Shown here piece after piece: positions 17,836 to 25,709 of a DNA stretch of 64,000 nucleotides. Made by a program: the position numbers and the translations under genes. Origin of the DNA: Pseudomonas tensinigenes (GTDB lineage: Bacteria > Pseudomonadota > Gammaproteobacteria > Pseudomonadales > Pseudomonadaceae); assembly GCF_014268445.2 (NCBI RefSeq), contig NZ_CP077089.1, positions 5,439,501-5,503,500 on the forward strand. Direction: 5' to 3'. The notes under the pieces are model-generated. The model saw only the letters and a program-made list of their open reading frames with translations, did no database searches and had not been told where the DNA came from. The first letter of the stretch is position 1; every line of letters begins with the position of its first letter.

Positions 17836-19353
17836 GTGACCAATCTCAATCACCCCGAAACGCCCAAACCGGCCATTCGCAACGTGCTGGTGGCGCTGAT
17901 GATGGCGATCTTTCTCGGCGCGCTGGATCAAACCATCGTCGCCGTGTCGATGCCGGCCATCTCTGCGCAGTTCAAGGACGTCAGCCTGTTGGCCTGGGTG
18001 ATTTCCGGGTACATGGTCGCGATGACGGTGGCCGTGCCGATCTACGGCAAGCTCGGCGACTTGTACGGGCGGCGCAAACTGATGCTGTTCGGCATGGGCC
18101 TGTTCACCCTCGCCTCACTGTTTTGCGGCATGGCGCAAAGCATGGAGCAACTGGTGCTGGCGCGGATCCTTCAGGGCATCGGCGCTGGCGGGATGATCTC
18201 GGTAAGCCAGGCGATCATCGGCGACATCGTGCCGCCGCGTGAACGCGGGCGCTATCAGGGTTACTTCAGCAGCATGTACGCGGTGGCGAGTGTCGCCGGC
18301 CCGGTACTCGGCGGTTACATGACCGAATACCTGTCGTGGCGCTGGGTATTTCTGATCAACCTGCCGCTGGGCCTCGGTGCCTGGTGGGTGGCGCGGCGCA
18401 ACTTGCGCGGGCTGCCGATTCCGCAGCGCAAACCAGTCATCGACTACCTCGGTACGTTGTTGATGATCATCGGCCTCACTGCCCTGTTGCTGGGCATTAC
18501 TCAGGTTGGTCAGGGTCATTCGTGGCGCAGCGGTGAAGTGCTTGGCCTGTTCGCCTGTGCGGTGGTGGTACTGGCGGTGTTTGTCTGGCACGAGCGCCGG
18601 GCGCGGGAGCCGTTGCTGCCGATGCACCTGTTTGCCAACCGCAACGCGTTGCTGTGCTGGTGCACGATTTTCTTTACCAGTTTCCAGGCGATTTCGCTGA
18701 TTGTGCTGATGCCGCTGCGCTTTCAGACCGTGACCGGTGCCGGAGCTGACAGCGCCGCTTTGCACTTGTTGCCATTGGCGATGGGGCTGCCGATTGGTGC
18801 ATTTTTCGCCGGCCGGCGCACGTCGATCACCGGGCGTTACAAACCACAGATTCTGACCGGCGCTCTGCTGATGCCGATCGCGATTCTCGGTATGGCGTCC
18901 AGCCCGCCCGAGGCGACACTGGTCAGTGGTCTGTTCATGTTGCTCTGCGGTATTTCCAGCGGCATGCAGTTCCCGACTTCGCTGGTCGGCACACAGAATT
19001 CGGTGGAACAACGCGACATCGGCGTAGCGACCAGCACCACTAACCTGTTTCGCTCCCTCGGCGGTGCGGTGGGCGTGGCGTTGATGTCGGCGCTGTTGCT
19101 GGCGTTGTTGCAGGATTCGAGTTTCGCCCATCTGGCGAGCAGTTCGCTGATGAGCGAGGGCCATTCGGGCAACGTCCTGCTGGATGGTTTGAACGCCGCG
19201 CCGGGGGATGCGCAGAACGCCTTGCGGGCGGAATTGCTGGTGACATTCCGGCATTTGTTGTGGGTGAGTGCGGCGGTTTCGTTGCTCGGGTTGGCAGCGG
19301 CGATTGCGATGCCGAACAACCTGCTGCGCGGTCGCGAGCACGGCGCCAAATAA
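17836..19353 (+). CDS. MFS drug:H+ antiporter, DHA2/EmrB-QacA type (14 TM)
   Basis: The reading frame extends back into pobA, but the membrane protein begins at about GTG 17836. The first helix (VALMMAIFLGALDQTIVAVS) carries the DHA2 motif LDxTIVxVA, followed by KLGDLYGRRKLM (motif A) and RILQGIGAGGMISVSQ. Fourteen helices are expected from the 505-residue length. It should export hydrophobic compounds with proton antiport. Being 80 bp after pobA on the same strand, it could be co-transcribed and export aromatic acids, but that is speculative. No EmrA-type adaptor is adjacent. Confidence 0.88.
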   Translation: MTNLNHPETPKPAIRNVLVALMMAIFLGALDQTIVAVSMPAISAQFKDVSLLAWVISGYMVAMTVAVPIYGKLGDLYGRRKLMLFGMGLFTLASLFCGMAQSMEQLVLARILQGIGAGGMISVSQAIIGDIVPPRERGRYQGYFSSMYAVASVAGPVLGGYMTEYLSWRWVFLINLPLGLGAWWVARRNLRGLPIPQRKPVIDYLGTLLMIIGLTALLLGITQVGQGHSWRSGEVLGLFACAVVVLAVFVWHERRAREPLLPMHLFANRNALLCWCTIFFTSFQAISLIVLMPLRFQTVTGAGADSAALHLLPLAMGLPIGAFFAGRRTSITGRYKPQILTGALLMPIAILGMASSPPEATLVSGLFMLLCGISSGMQFPTSLVGTQNSVEQRDIGVATSTTNLFRSLGGAVGVALMSALLLALLQDSSFAHLASSSLMSEGHSGNVLLDGLNAAPGDAQNALRAELLVTFRHLLWVSAAVSLLGLAAAIAMPNNLLRGREHGAK

Positions 19354-19372
19354 CCGCAACACCACAAAACCC

Positions 19373-19462
19373 TGTGGGAGCGAGCCTGCTCGCGAAAGCG
19401 GTGTGTCATTCAAACAGGATGTTGGCTGAGACGACGCCTTCGCGAGCAGGCTCGCTCCCACA
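19373..19462. repeat. REPIN (GTGGGAGC class)
   Basis: Canonical inverted arms with a roughly 45-bp spacer, located between convergent genes 3' of the MFS transporter. Confidence 0.9.
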
Positions 19463-19479
19463 GGGGGACGGTATTTCAT

Positions 19480-20328
19480 TCAAGGGCTGTAGTAACCGAC
19501 GGCGACAAGGAAATGCCCGGCCTTCTTCAGGTAAGCATGTTTGTCCTCGACCTTGCCGGTCACCGGGTTTTTCCAGCGGTATTCATACTCGCCTTCATCC
19601 TGCTTGCCGATCAGCGCCAGAATCGGCTCGCCCACCGGTTTGCCATCCGGATCCTTGATCTTGCCAAAGTCGGTGTTGATCAAGCGCAGATTGGTGCCGT
19701 GGGCGACGTAGCGCTGGGTGTCCAGATCGACCACAAACACATACAAGTCGTCCTGCAAGTAGCCACCCTTGAGCGAGTTGATCGCCGTCAGCGTGCCCTT
19801 CTCGTCTTTGCCCAAATCAGTCGCCGCTTTCTCGAGCAATGCCTTGGCCTGCTCCGCCGAGGCTCGCGGCAAGTAATACCCAACCGCAAGAATTCGCTGG
19901 CCGATGCGTTGATAAAACACATGCTTACGCTCGACCTTGCCATCGGCCCAGTTCTGCCAACGGTACTCGGCCTGCTGGATGCCATTGCCTTCCGGCACTT
20001 TCAACGCGTCCTTGAAGGTTTTCTGCAAATCCGGGCCAAGCACTTCACTGACGTCACGACCGATCAACGCTGATGAAGGCCCGCCGCTGGCGAGCATCAC
20101 GCCCTTGGTATCGACCACGAACACGTAACGATCCTTGTCGACGAACTCGCCCTGACGACTGAACGCGGCGAACGCCTTGTCGCCGTTGTCGTGGTAGTAG
20201 GCCAGGGCTTTTTCCAGCAAGGCGATGGCGGCCTGACTGTCATCCTTGGCGGTAGTGGCGGCGCTGGCCTGGCTGAAACCGGCCAGTAACATCACGCCGA
20301 GCCAGGCCACTTTATGCAAAAAACCCAT
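19480..20328 (-). CDS. Periplasmic protein of two tandem single-Cache domains
   Basis: The 282-residue product has a signal peptide (cleavage near FSQASA) and then two homologous Cache modules. The first holds DRYVFVVDTKGVMLASG and ends EYRWQNWADGKVERKHVFYQ before RILAVGYYLP. The second holds DLYVFVVDLDTQRYVAHG and ends EYRWKNPVTGKVEDKHAYLK before FLVAVGYYSP. Cache domains bind small ligands extracellularly, usually fused to chemoreceptors or kinases, but no membrane or signalling domain follows here. It may be a solute-binding partner for a separate sensor. No partner gene is adjacent. Confidence 0.87.
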   Translation of the reverse strand: MGFLHKVAWLGVMLLAGFSQASAATTAKDDSQAAIALLEKALAYYHDNGDKAFAAFSRQGEFVDKDRYVFVVDTKGVMLASGGPSSALIGRDVSEVLGPDLQKTFKDALKVPEGNGIQQAEYRWQNWADGKVERKHVFYQRIGQRILAVGYYLPRASAEQAKALLEKAATDLGKDEKGTLTAINSLKGGYLQDDLYVFVVDLDTQRYVAHGTNLRLINTDFGKIKDPDGKPVGEPILALIGKQDEGEYEYRWKNPVTGKVEDKHAYLKKAGHFLVAVGYYSP

Positions 20329-20441
20329 AGCGCATCCCTCGTTCTTGTTGGTGTTTCAAGAGCGTAGACGGCTTGGGGTGATGTACGAGTATTCAGAATG
20401 ATGCAGGGGATTACAGAACCCCCTGCACTGATCAACAAAGC

Positions 20442-21296
20442 TTATGGGCGGGAATTGATCTGCTGCTGCAAATTCTGAATCTGCGCCTGAAGGGTGTTGA
20501 TGTTGCGGGTCATCTGCGCACGGAAGGCGTCGAACTCGGCGGTATTGCCGCCGCCCTGCGGTGTTGCCGGGCGGTTGTCCTGTTCGCTTTTGAGCACGAC
20601 GATTTCCTGCTCAAGACGATCGATCGCCGCGCTCGGGTTGCCCTGTTTCTTCAGTGCCGCGATATCGGCGCCGAGGCTTTTGAGCTGGGCGTCAAAGGCC
20701 TTCAACTGCGTGTCGACCTTGCTGGTGTCGGCCGGTGTGCTTTTCACGGTCGCCAGCTCAGCGCTCAAGGCTTTGACCTGTGCCTGCAACTGAGTGTTGG
20801 CGTTCTGCTGTTCGGTGGTCTGCGCGGTCATCTGTGCCAAGCGTTTGTCCAGATCGCTGGCCTGCCCCGCTACGCCTTGCTGCTGTTTGCTCTGATCGAG
20901 CAGCTTGCCTTCAAGCTGTTTGATTTGCAGCTTCAGAGCCTCGCTGTCACTGGTGACGTTGGACTGGCTGGCGACAACCTTGCCGGAAATGTCCTGCAAG
21001 CGCCCGGCGGCTTCTTCGCTGATCCGCGCAAAGCTTTCCTGGGTCGCGACCAGTTGTTGTTCCATCAGCGAGATCTGCTGGAAGCTCCACCAGGCGAGGC
21101 CGATGAAGGCGAAAAACAATGCGCCGACCAAGGCCCACAACGGCCCGGTGCTGGCTGCCTTGACCTTGACTACCGGCGGCGTGCGCGAGTGTACGGAGGT
21201 GCGGGCGGTGGTCGGAATGTCATCGTCGTCGAAGGCGTCGGCACGCAGGCTCGGGACATCATCGAAATCGTCGTGGGCATCATTACGCATGGACAT
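20442..21296 (-). CDS. Membrane-anchored coiled-coil protein, unknown function
   Basis: The 284-residue product has an acidic cytoplasmic N-terminus rich in Asp (DDFDD, FDDDDIP), one membrane helix (LWALVGALFFAFIGLAWWSF) around residues 52-72, then a long periplasmic coiled coil. Heptad-like Gln/Lys/Leu repeats run from about 75 to 280. AAGG precedes the ATG by eight bases. Such proteins often scaffold cell-envelope or division complexes. No enzymatic motif is visible. The neighbours (an epimerase upstream, the Cache protein downstream) give no strong hint. Confidence 0.78.
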   Translation of the reverse strand: MSMRNDAHDDFDDVPSLRADAFDDDDIPTTARTSVHSRTPPVVKVKAASTGPLWALVGALFFAFIGLAWWSFQQISLMEQQLVATQESFARISEEAAGRLQDISGKVVASQSNVTSDSEALKLQIKQLEGKLLDQSKQQQGVAGQASDLDKRLAQMTAQTTEQQNANTQLQAQVKALSAELATVKSTPADTSKVDTQLKAFDAQLKSLGADIAALKKQGNPSAAIDRLEQEIVVLKSEQDNRPATPQGGGNTAEFDAFRAQMTRNINTLQAQIQNLQQQINSRP

Positions 21297-21412
21297 TGAG
21301 GCAACCTTTGTGAAACGCGGTGATGGCTAAATGCTGCGAAGTATAACCGCCGCAGCCGCAGGGATTGACCCCCAAGCGGCTACACGGTTCATTGCCGCCC
21401 GGCCGAATCGTT

Positions 21413-22405
21413 TCAACGGATGTCCTGAGCTTTCCACCACGCACAGAACTCATCCAGCGCCGACCACAGGCAGACTTTCGGATCGTAGTCGAGATAATGC
21501 CGGGCGCGGCTGATGTCGAGGGTGAAATTTTTGTTCATTACCTGCATGCCCAGACGCGACAGGGTTGGCTCCGGACGCCCCGGCCAGAGCTTGCACGCAC
21601 CCTCATTGAGCGCCGCGACGCTGTAGGCCAGCCCATACGAACGGTACTTGGTGACTTGCGGCACTTCCATTTTGCGCATCACGTAATTGACCACATCCCA
21701 CAGCGGCACCGGCGCGCCATTGCTGATGTTGTAGGCCTTGCCCAGCGCGGAGCCGGCGGCCAGCAAGCTGCTGAGCATCGCTTCGTTGAGATTCTGCACA
21801 CTGGTGAAGTCGACTTTGTTCAGGCCATTGCCGATGATCGCCAGCCGGCCCTTGCGCTGCATGTTGAGCAGACGCGGGAAGATGCTCATGTCGCCGGCGC
21901 CGGTGACGAAACGCGGGCGCAGGGCGATGGTCTCCAGGCCGAATTCCTGCGCACCGAAGACCTTTTGCTCGGCCAGATACTTGGTCGCGGCATAGTGATG
22001 CTTGAAGCGCTTGGGCACTTGCTCTTCGGTCAGGTTGAAATGATCGCGACCATCGAAATAGATCGATGGCGACGACAGATGCACCAAACGCCGGACGCGC
22101 TGTTTGAGACAGGCTTCGACAACGTTTTCGGTGACCTGCACGTTGCCCTGGTGGAAGTCCTGATAGCGTCCCCACAGTCCGACGGCGCCAGCGCAATGCA
22201 CCACCGCTTCGACGCCGGAACACAACTCGCGGACCAGATCGGGATCGGTCAGATCGCCGGGGACAAACTCGGCACCACGGCGCACCAGATGCTCGACGCT
22301 CTCGGCCCGGCGACCGTTGACCCGCACGTCCAGGCCCTGCTCCAGTGCGAAACGCGCAAAGCGTCCGCCAATGAAGCCGCTTGCGCCGGTGACCAGAATT
22401 TTCAT
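21413..22405 (-). CDS. NAD-dependent epimerase/dehydratase (extended SDR)
   Basis: The 330-residue protein starts MKILVTGASGFIGGRFARFA with the extended-SDR nucleotide motif (GASGFIG). The acid motif is VVHCAGAVG, and the active-site Tyr-Lys pair is in HYAATKYLAE. GGAGC sits six bases before ATG 22405. It probably acts on a nucleotide sugar or on a sterol/3-beta-hydroxysteroid-like substrate; the LSSPSIYFDGRDH stretch is typical of 3-beta-HSD-like bacterial proteins. The exact substrate cannot be given. Confidence 0.85.
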   Translation of the reverse strand: MKILVTGASGFIGGRFARFALEQGLDVRVNGRRAESVEHLVRRGAEFVPGDLTDPDLVRELCSGVEAVVHCAGAVGLWGRYQDFHQGNVQVTENVVEACLKQRVRRLVHLSSPSIYFDGRDHFNLTEEQVPKRFKHHYAATKYLAEQKVFGAQEFGLETIALRPRFVTGAGDMSIFPRLLNMQRKGRLAIIGNGLNKVDFTSVQNLNEAMLSSLLAAGSALGKAYNISNGAPVPLWDVVNYVMRKMEVPQVTKYRSYGLAYSVAALNEGACKLWPGRPEPTLSRLGMQVMNKNFTLDISRARHYLDYDPKVCLWSALDEFCAWWKAQDIR

Positions 22406-22425
22406 GCAAAGCTCCAATGAAACCA

Positions 22426-22500
22426 GCTGCGAGCTTCAAGCTTCGAGCTGCAAGATTAAAACAGTGTGCAAGCGCTTTAACTTGCCGCTTGCAGCTTGAC
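22426..22500. repeat. Imperfect palindrome (GAGCTTCAAGC / GCTTGCAGC type)
   Basis: GCGAGCTTCAAGCTTCGAGC and ACTTGCCGCTTGCAGCTTGA form overlapping imperfect inverted repeats between the epimerase start and the end of argP. It is a repeat type common in pseudomonad intergenic regions; it may also serve as argP's terminator. Confidence 0.6.
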
Positions 22501-22502
22501 GC

Positions 22503-23402
22503 TCATGGCTGCTTCCAGGGCACCAGCCATTGCGCCGATGAACGCAGCAATTGCTCGGTCAGCAAGCCCAGCAGCTGACCGCCATTGCGCCAATGATGCC
22601 AGTACAACGGCACGTCGATCGGTTTATCTGGCAACAGTTCGCGCAAAAACCCGCGTTGCAGTTGGTCGCGCACTTGCAGTTCCGGCACCAGCCCCCAGCC
22701 CAATCCGGCTTCGGTCAGGCGGATAAAGCCTTCCGAGGACGGGCACAAATGGTGTTCGAATCCACCGTCGACGCCCAACGAGGCGAGATAGCGATGCTGG
22801 AGAAAGTCGTCCGGGCCGAACACCAGCGCCGGGGTGCGCGGCAATTGTTCGGCACGCACGCCGTCGGGGAAATGCCGCTCGATAAACGCCGGGCTGGCCA
22901 GCGCGCGATACCGCATCGCCCCGAGCAACACACTGCGCGCGCCGGCCACCGGCCGTTCGCTGGCGCAAAGGCACGCGGCGACTTCACCGGCGCGCATGCG
23001 TTTGAGGCCGACGGTCTGGTCTTCGACAATCAGATCGAGCAGCAAATGTTGTTCGGCACAGAAGTCGCCAACCGCTTCGGCCCACCATGTGGCGAGGCTG
23101 TCGGCATTAAGGGCGATGCGCAAACGTTCCGGCAAACCCTCCTCGTCCAGCGCGGGCACAAGGGTTTGCAGGTCACGCTCAAGCAGACGCACCTGCTGCA
23201 CATGGTTGAGCAGACGCCGGCCGATTTCGGTCGGCGACGGTGGCGTGCCGCGAATCAACACCGGCTGACCGACCCGAGCTTCAAGCAATTTGATCCGTTG
23301 CGAGATCGCCGATTGCGACAAGCCCAGTACCTGCGCGGCCCGTTCGAATCCGGCCTGCTCGACCACGGCGGCCAGAGCAGAAAGCAATTTGTAGTCGAAC
23401 AT
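22503..23402 (-). CDS. argP: LysR-type regulator ArgP (IciA) of lysine/arginine export
   Basis: The 299-residue protein begins MFDYKLLSALAAVVEQAGFE with the ArgP-specific helix-turn-helix region ERAAQVLGLSQSAISQRIKL and RIALNADSLATWW in the effector domain. It is divergent from an ACT-domain gene and a LysE exporter, the arrangement expected for ArgP activating amino-acid export in response to arginine/lysine. The older name iciA is used for the P. aeruginosa counterpart, which as remembered is also followed by lysE, sodB and bifA. Confidence 0.9.
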   Translation of the reverse strand: MFDYKLLSALAAVVEQAGFERAAQVLGLSQSAISQRIKLLEARVGQPVLIRGTPPSPTEIGRRLLNHVQQVRLLERDLQTLVPALDEEGLPERLRIALNADSLATWWAEAVGDFCAEQHLLLDLIVEDQTVGLKRMRAGEVAACLCASERPVAGARSVLLGAMRYRALASPAFIERHFPDGVRAEQLPRTPALVFGPDDFLQHRYLASLGVDGGFEHHLCPSSEGFIRLTEAGLGWGLVPELQVRDQLQRGFLRELLPDKPIDVPLYWHHWRNGGQLLGLLTEQLLRSSAQWLVPWKQP

Positions 23403-23498
23403 CAGTTTTCCTAATGAGCGATCAGCACTATTGGTTTTTCTTATACAGGTTTCGCCCGGAGAATAGCCAGCAAGCACTCTTTATCAAGGAACACTTCC

Positions 23499-23900
23499 AT
23501 GGCTGGCGAAACTTCTCTCTCGACTTTATTGCGCAGCATGAGCCCGCAACTCAACGCCGGCGAATACGTGTTCTGCACCCTGCGCGACGGAATGCTTCCA
23601 AGCGGTCTGGAGATTGTCGGCAGCTTCCGCGAACAGGAAGGTTTGACGGTGATTCTTGAACGTTCCCACGCCGAACAGGCTGGTTTGAGCTTCGACTATG
23701 TCGCCGCGTGGATCACCCTCAACGTGCATTCGGCACTGGAAGCCGTTGGCCTCACCGCCGCCTTCGCCACGGCATTGGGCCAGGCCGGGATCAGTTGCAA
23801 CGTAATCGCCGGTTATTACCACGACCATTTGTTTGTCGGCCAGACCGACGCCGAACGCGCCATGCAAGTGCTGCGCGATCTCGCAGCCAACGCGGAGTAA
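23499..23900 (+). CDS. ACT domain-containing protein (133 aa)
   Basis: The product has an N-terminal region (ETSLSTLLRSMSPQLNAGEY) followed by an ACT-like fold, VAAWITLNVHSALEAVGLTA, then ISCNVIAGYYHDHLFVGQTD. ACT domains bind amino acids. It lies between argP and the LysE exporter, 5 bp from the latter, so it is plausibly an amino-acid-sensing accessory to export. The reaction, if any, is unknown. Confidence 0.83.
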   Translation: MAGETSLSTLLRSMSPQLNAGEYVFCTLRDGMLPSGLEIVGSFREQEGLTVILERSHAEQAGLSFDYVAAWITLNVHSALEAVGLTAAFATALGQAGISCNVIAGYYHDHLFVGQTDAERAMQVLRDLAANAE

Positions 23901-23905
23901 ATCTT

Positions 23906-24508
23906 ATGTGGCAAAGCTATGTGAACGGCCTGCTGGTGGCGTTCGGACTGATCATGGCGATTGGTACGCAGAACGCTTTTGTATTGGCGCAAAGCCTGCG
24001 GCGTGAACATCATCTGCCGGTGGCGGCATTGTGCGTGGTCTGCGATGCGCTGCTGGTCGCCGCCGGGGTATTCGGGCTGGCGACGATTCTGGCGCAGAAC
24101 CCAACATTGCTGGCCATTGCCCGTTGGGGCGGCGCGACGTTTCTGATCTGGTACGGCAGCCAGGCGCTGCGCCGGGCCTGTTCGAAACAGAGCATGGGTC
24201 AAGGCGAAAACCAGACGGTGCGCTCGTTGCGGGCGGTGATGCTCAGTGCGTTGGCGGTGACGCTGCTCAACCCGCATGTTTATCTGGATACGGTGTTGTT
24301 GATCGGCTCGCTCGGTGCGCAGCAATCGGTACCGGGGGCTTATGTGGTTGGTGCTGCGAGTGCTTCGCTGTTGTGGTTTTTCACGCTTGCGCTGGGTGCG
24401 GCATGGCTGGCGCCGTGGCTGGCACGTCCGAGTACCTGGCGGATTCTCGATCTGGTGGTGGCGCTGATGATGTTTACCGTGGCTGGGCAATTAATTTTCG
24501 CCAGCTGA
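23906..24508 (+). CDS. LysE/ArgO family amino-acid exporter
   Basis: The 200-residue protein has six hydrophobic segments. The LysE family motif GTQNAFVLAQ is in the first helix and LTLLNPHVYLDTV (here VTLLNPHVYLDTVLLIG) in the middle. It should export lysine or arginine across the inner membrane and would be induced through the divergent ArgP. It follows the ACT gene after 5 bp, so the two form one operon. Confidence 0.92.
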   Translation: MWQSYVNGLLVAFGLIMAIGTQNAFVLAQSLRREHHLPVAALCVVCDALLVAAGVFGLATILAQNPTLLAIARWGGATFLIWYGSQALRRACSKQSMGQGENQTVRSLRAVMLSALAVTLLNPHVYLDTVLLIGSLGAQQSVPGAYVVGAASASLLWFFTLALGAAWLAPWLARPSTWRILDLVVALMMFTVAGQLIFAS

Positions 24509-24554
24509 TTTATTCCAAACGGCTCTGGAACCTCTATCCCACACAGTTGTTGCG

Positions 24555-24583
24555 TGGTTATGGCGCAACCCCGGTGCTATGAT
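24555..24583 (+). promoter_or_regulatory. Extended -10 promoter of sodB
   Basis: TGCTATGAT at 24575-24583 is an extended -10 element (TGN plus TATGAT). The -35 at the correct 17-bp spacing, TGGTTA, is weak. It is located about 100 bp before the sodB ATG. Confidence 0.5.
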
Positions 24584-24684
24584 CGAAACCCTGCGCCGCA
24601 AAGAGTAAAAACTCGCCGGTGCATTTCTGGCCGCCCGTGATCGGCCTTGCGCTCACCGCAACAGACCTGATTAGGAGAATCATC

Positions 24685-25281
24685 ATGGCTTTCGAATTGC
24701 CGCCGCTGCCTTACGCACACGATGCCCTGCAGCCGCACATTTCCAAGGAAACCCTGGAATACCACCACGACAAGCACCACAATACCTATGTCGTGAACCT
24801 GAACAACCTGGTGCCAGGCACCGAGTTCGAAGGCAAGACCCTGGAAGAAATCGTCAAGACTTCCTCGGGCGGTATCTTCAACAACGCCGCTCAGGTCTGG
24901 AACCACACCTTCTACTGGAACTGCCTGGCGCCAAACGCCGGCGGTCAACCAACCGGCGCGCTGGCTGAAGCCATCAACGCAGCCTTCGGTTCGTTCGACA
25001 AGTTCAAGGAAGAGTTCAGCAAAACCTCGATCGGCACCTTCGGTTCCGGCTGGGGCTGGCTGGTGAAAAAGGCTGACGGTTCCCTGGCCCTGGCCAGCAC
25101 CATCGGCGCCGGCAACCCGCTGACCAGCGGCGACACCCCGCTGCTGACCTGCGACGTCTGGGAACACGCTTACTACATCGACTACCGCAACGTTCGTCCG
25201 AAGTATGTCGAAGCGTTCTGGAACCTGGTCAACTGGAAGTTCGTTGCTGAGCAGTTCGAAGGCAAAACCTTCACCGCTTAA
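24685..25281 (+). CDS. sodB: Iron superoxide dismutase
   Basis: The 198-residue protein shows all metal ligands of Fe/Mn-SOD: His in [13 protein letters not shown], His in [13 protein letters not shown], and Asp/His in [12 protein letters not shown]. The residue pattern FGSGWGWLV with Gln-containing [10 protein letters not shown] points to the Fe type. It dismutates superoxide in the cytoplasm. AGGAG precedes the ATG and a strong terminator follows, so it is a single-gene unit. Fe-SOD is normally repressed post-transcriptionally under iron starvation in pseudomonads by small RNAs; no such site was verified here. Confidence 0.97.
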   Translation: MAFELPPLPYAHDALQPHISKETLEYHHDKHHNTYVVNLNNLVPGTEFEGKTLEEIVKTSSGGIFNNAAQVWNHTFYWNCLAPNAGGQPTGALAEAINAAFGSFDKFKEEFSKTSIGTFGSGWGWLVKKADGSLALASTIGAGNPLTSGDTPLLTCDVWEHAYYIDYRNVRPKYVEAFWNLVNWKFVAEQFEGKTFTA

Positions 25282-25295
25282 GCTGCGCGCCAGTC

Positions 25296-25325
25296 AAAAA
25301 ACCCGGCTTCGGCCGGGTTTTTTTT
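25296..25325 (+). terminator. Rho-independent terminator of sodB
   Basis: AAAACCCGGC-TTCG-GCCGGGTTTT stem with a UUCG loop and a run of eight or more T. Beyond it, the 25282-25709 gap contains the palindrome at 25349 and an unannotated leader for the next gene. Confidence 0.93.
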
Positions 25326-25348
25326 GCCCGGACAAAACCCCGGACGAT

Positions 25349-25450
25349 GATCGTTCCCACGCTCCGCGTGGGCATGAAGCCCGTGACGCTCCGCGTCACT
25401 GGACGCAGAGCGTCCCTAGAGGCATTCCCACGCGGAGCGTGGGAACGATC
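25349..25450. repeat. 102-bp inverted repeat (GTTCCCACGCTCCGCGTGGG type)
   Basis: GATCGTTCCCACGCTCCGCG at the left is the inverse of CGCGGAGCGTGGGAACGATC at the right. The centre holds another nested palindrome (GTGACGCTCCGCGTCACT). It is a single copy in the window and resembles another known class of pseudomonad intergenic element. Confidence 0.8.
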
Positions 25451-25709
25451 AAAGACAGTAAGCTCAGGCTGCTTGCCGCAATGCCACAGCGGGCTACCAT
25501 CAAAAAGACGAAAAAATGCTGCGAACCGCTCAAGTTGAGAGCCGAAACTACCGACACAGTACAAATAGGGCTAATACTCCAAAACGCAGCATTTCGGGCG
25601 AGACCACGGGCAAATCAACCCCGGTCTGATTGTCCCTTTGACTGCCAACACGGGATTGCCAATACTCATGGCAACTTGACGCTACCCGCACGGAACAAGG
25701 AATAACCCT

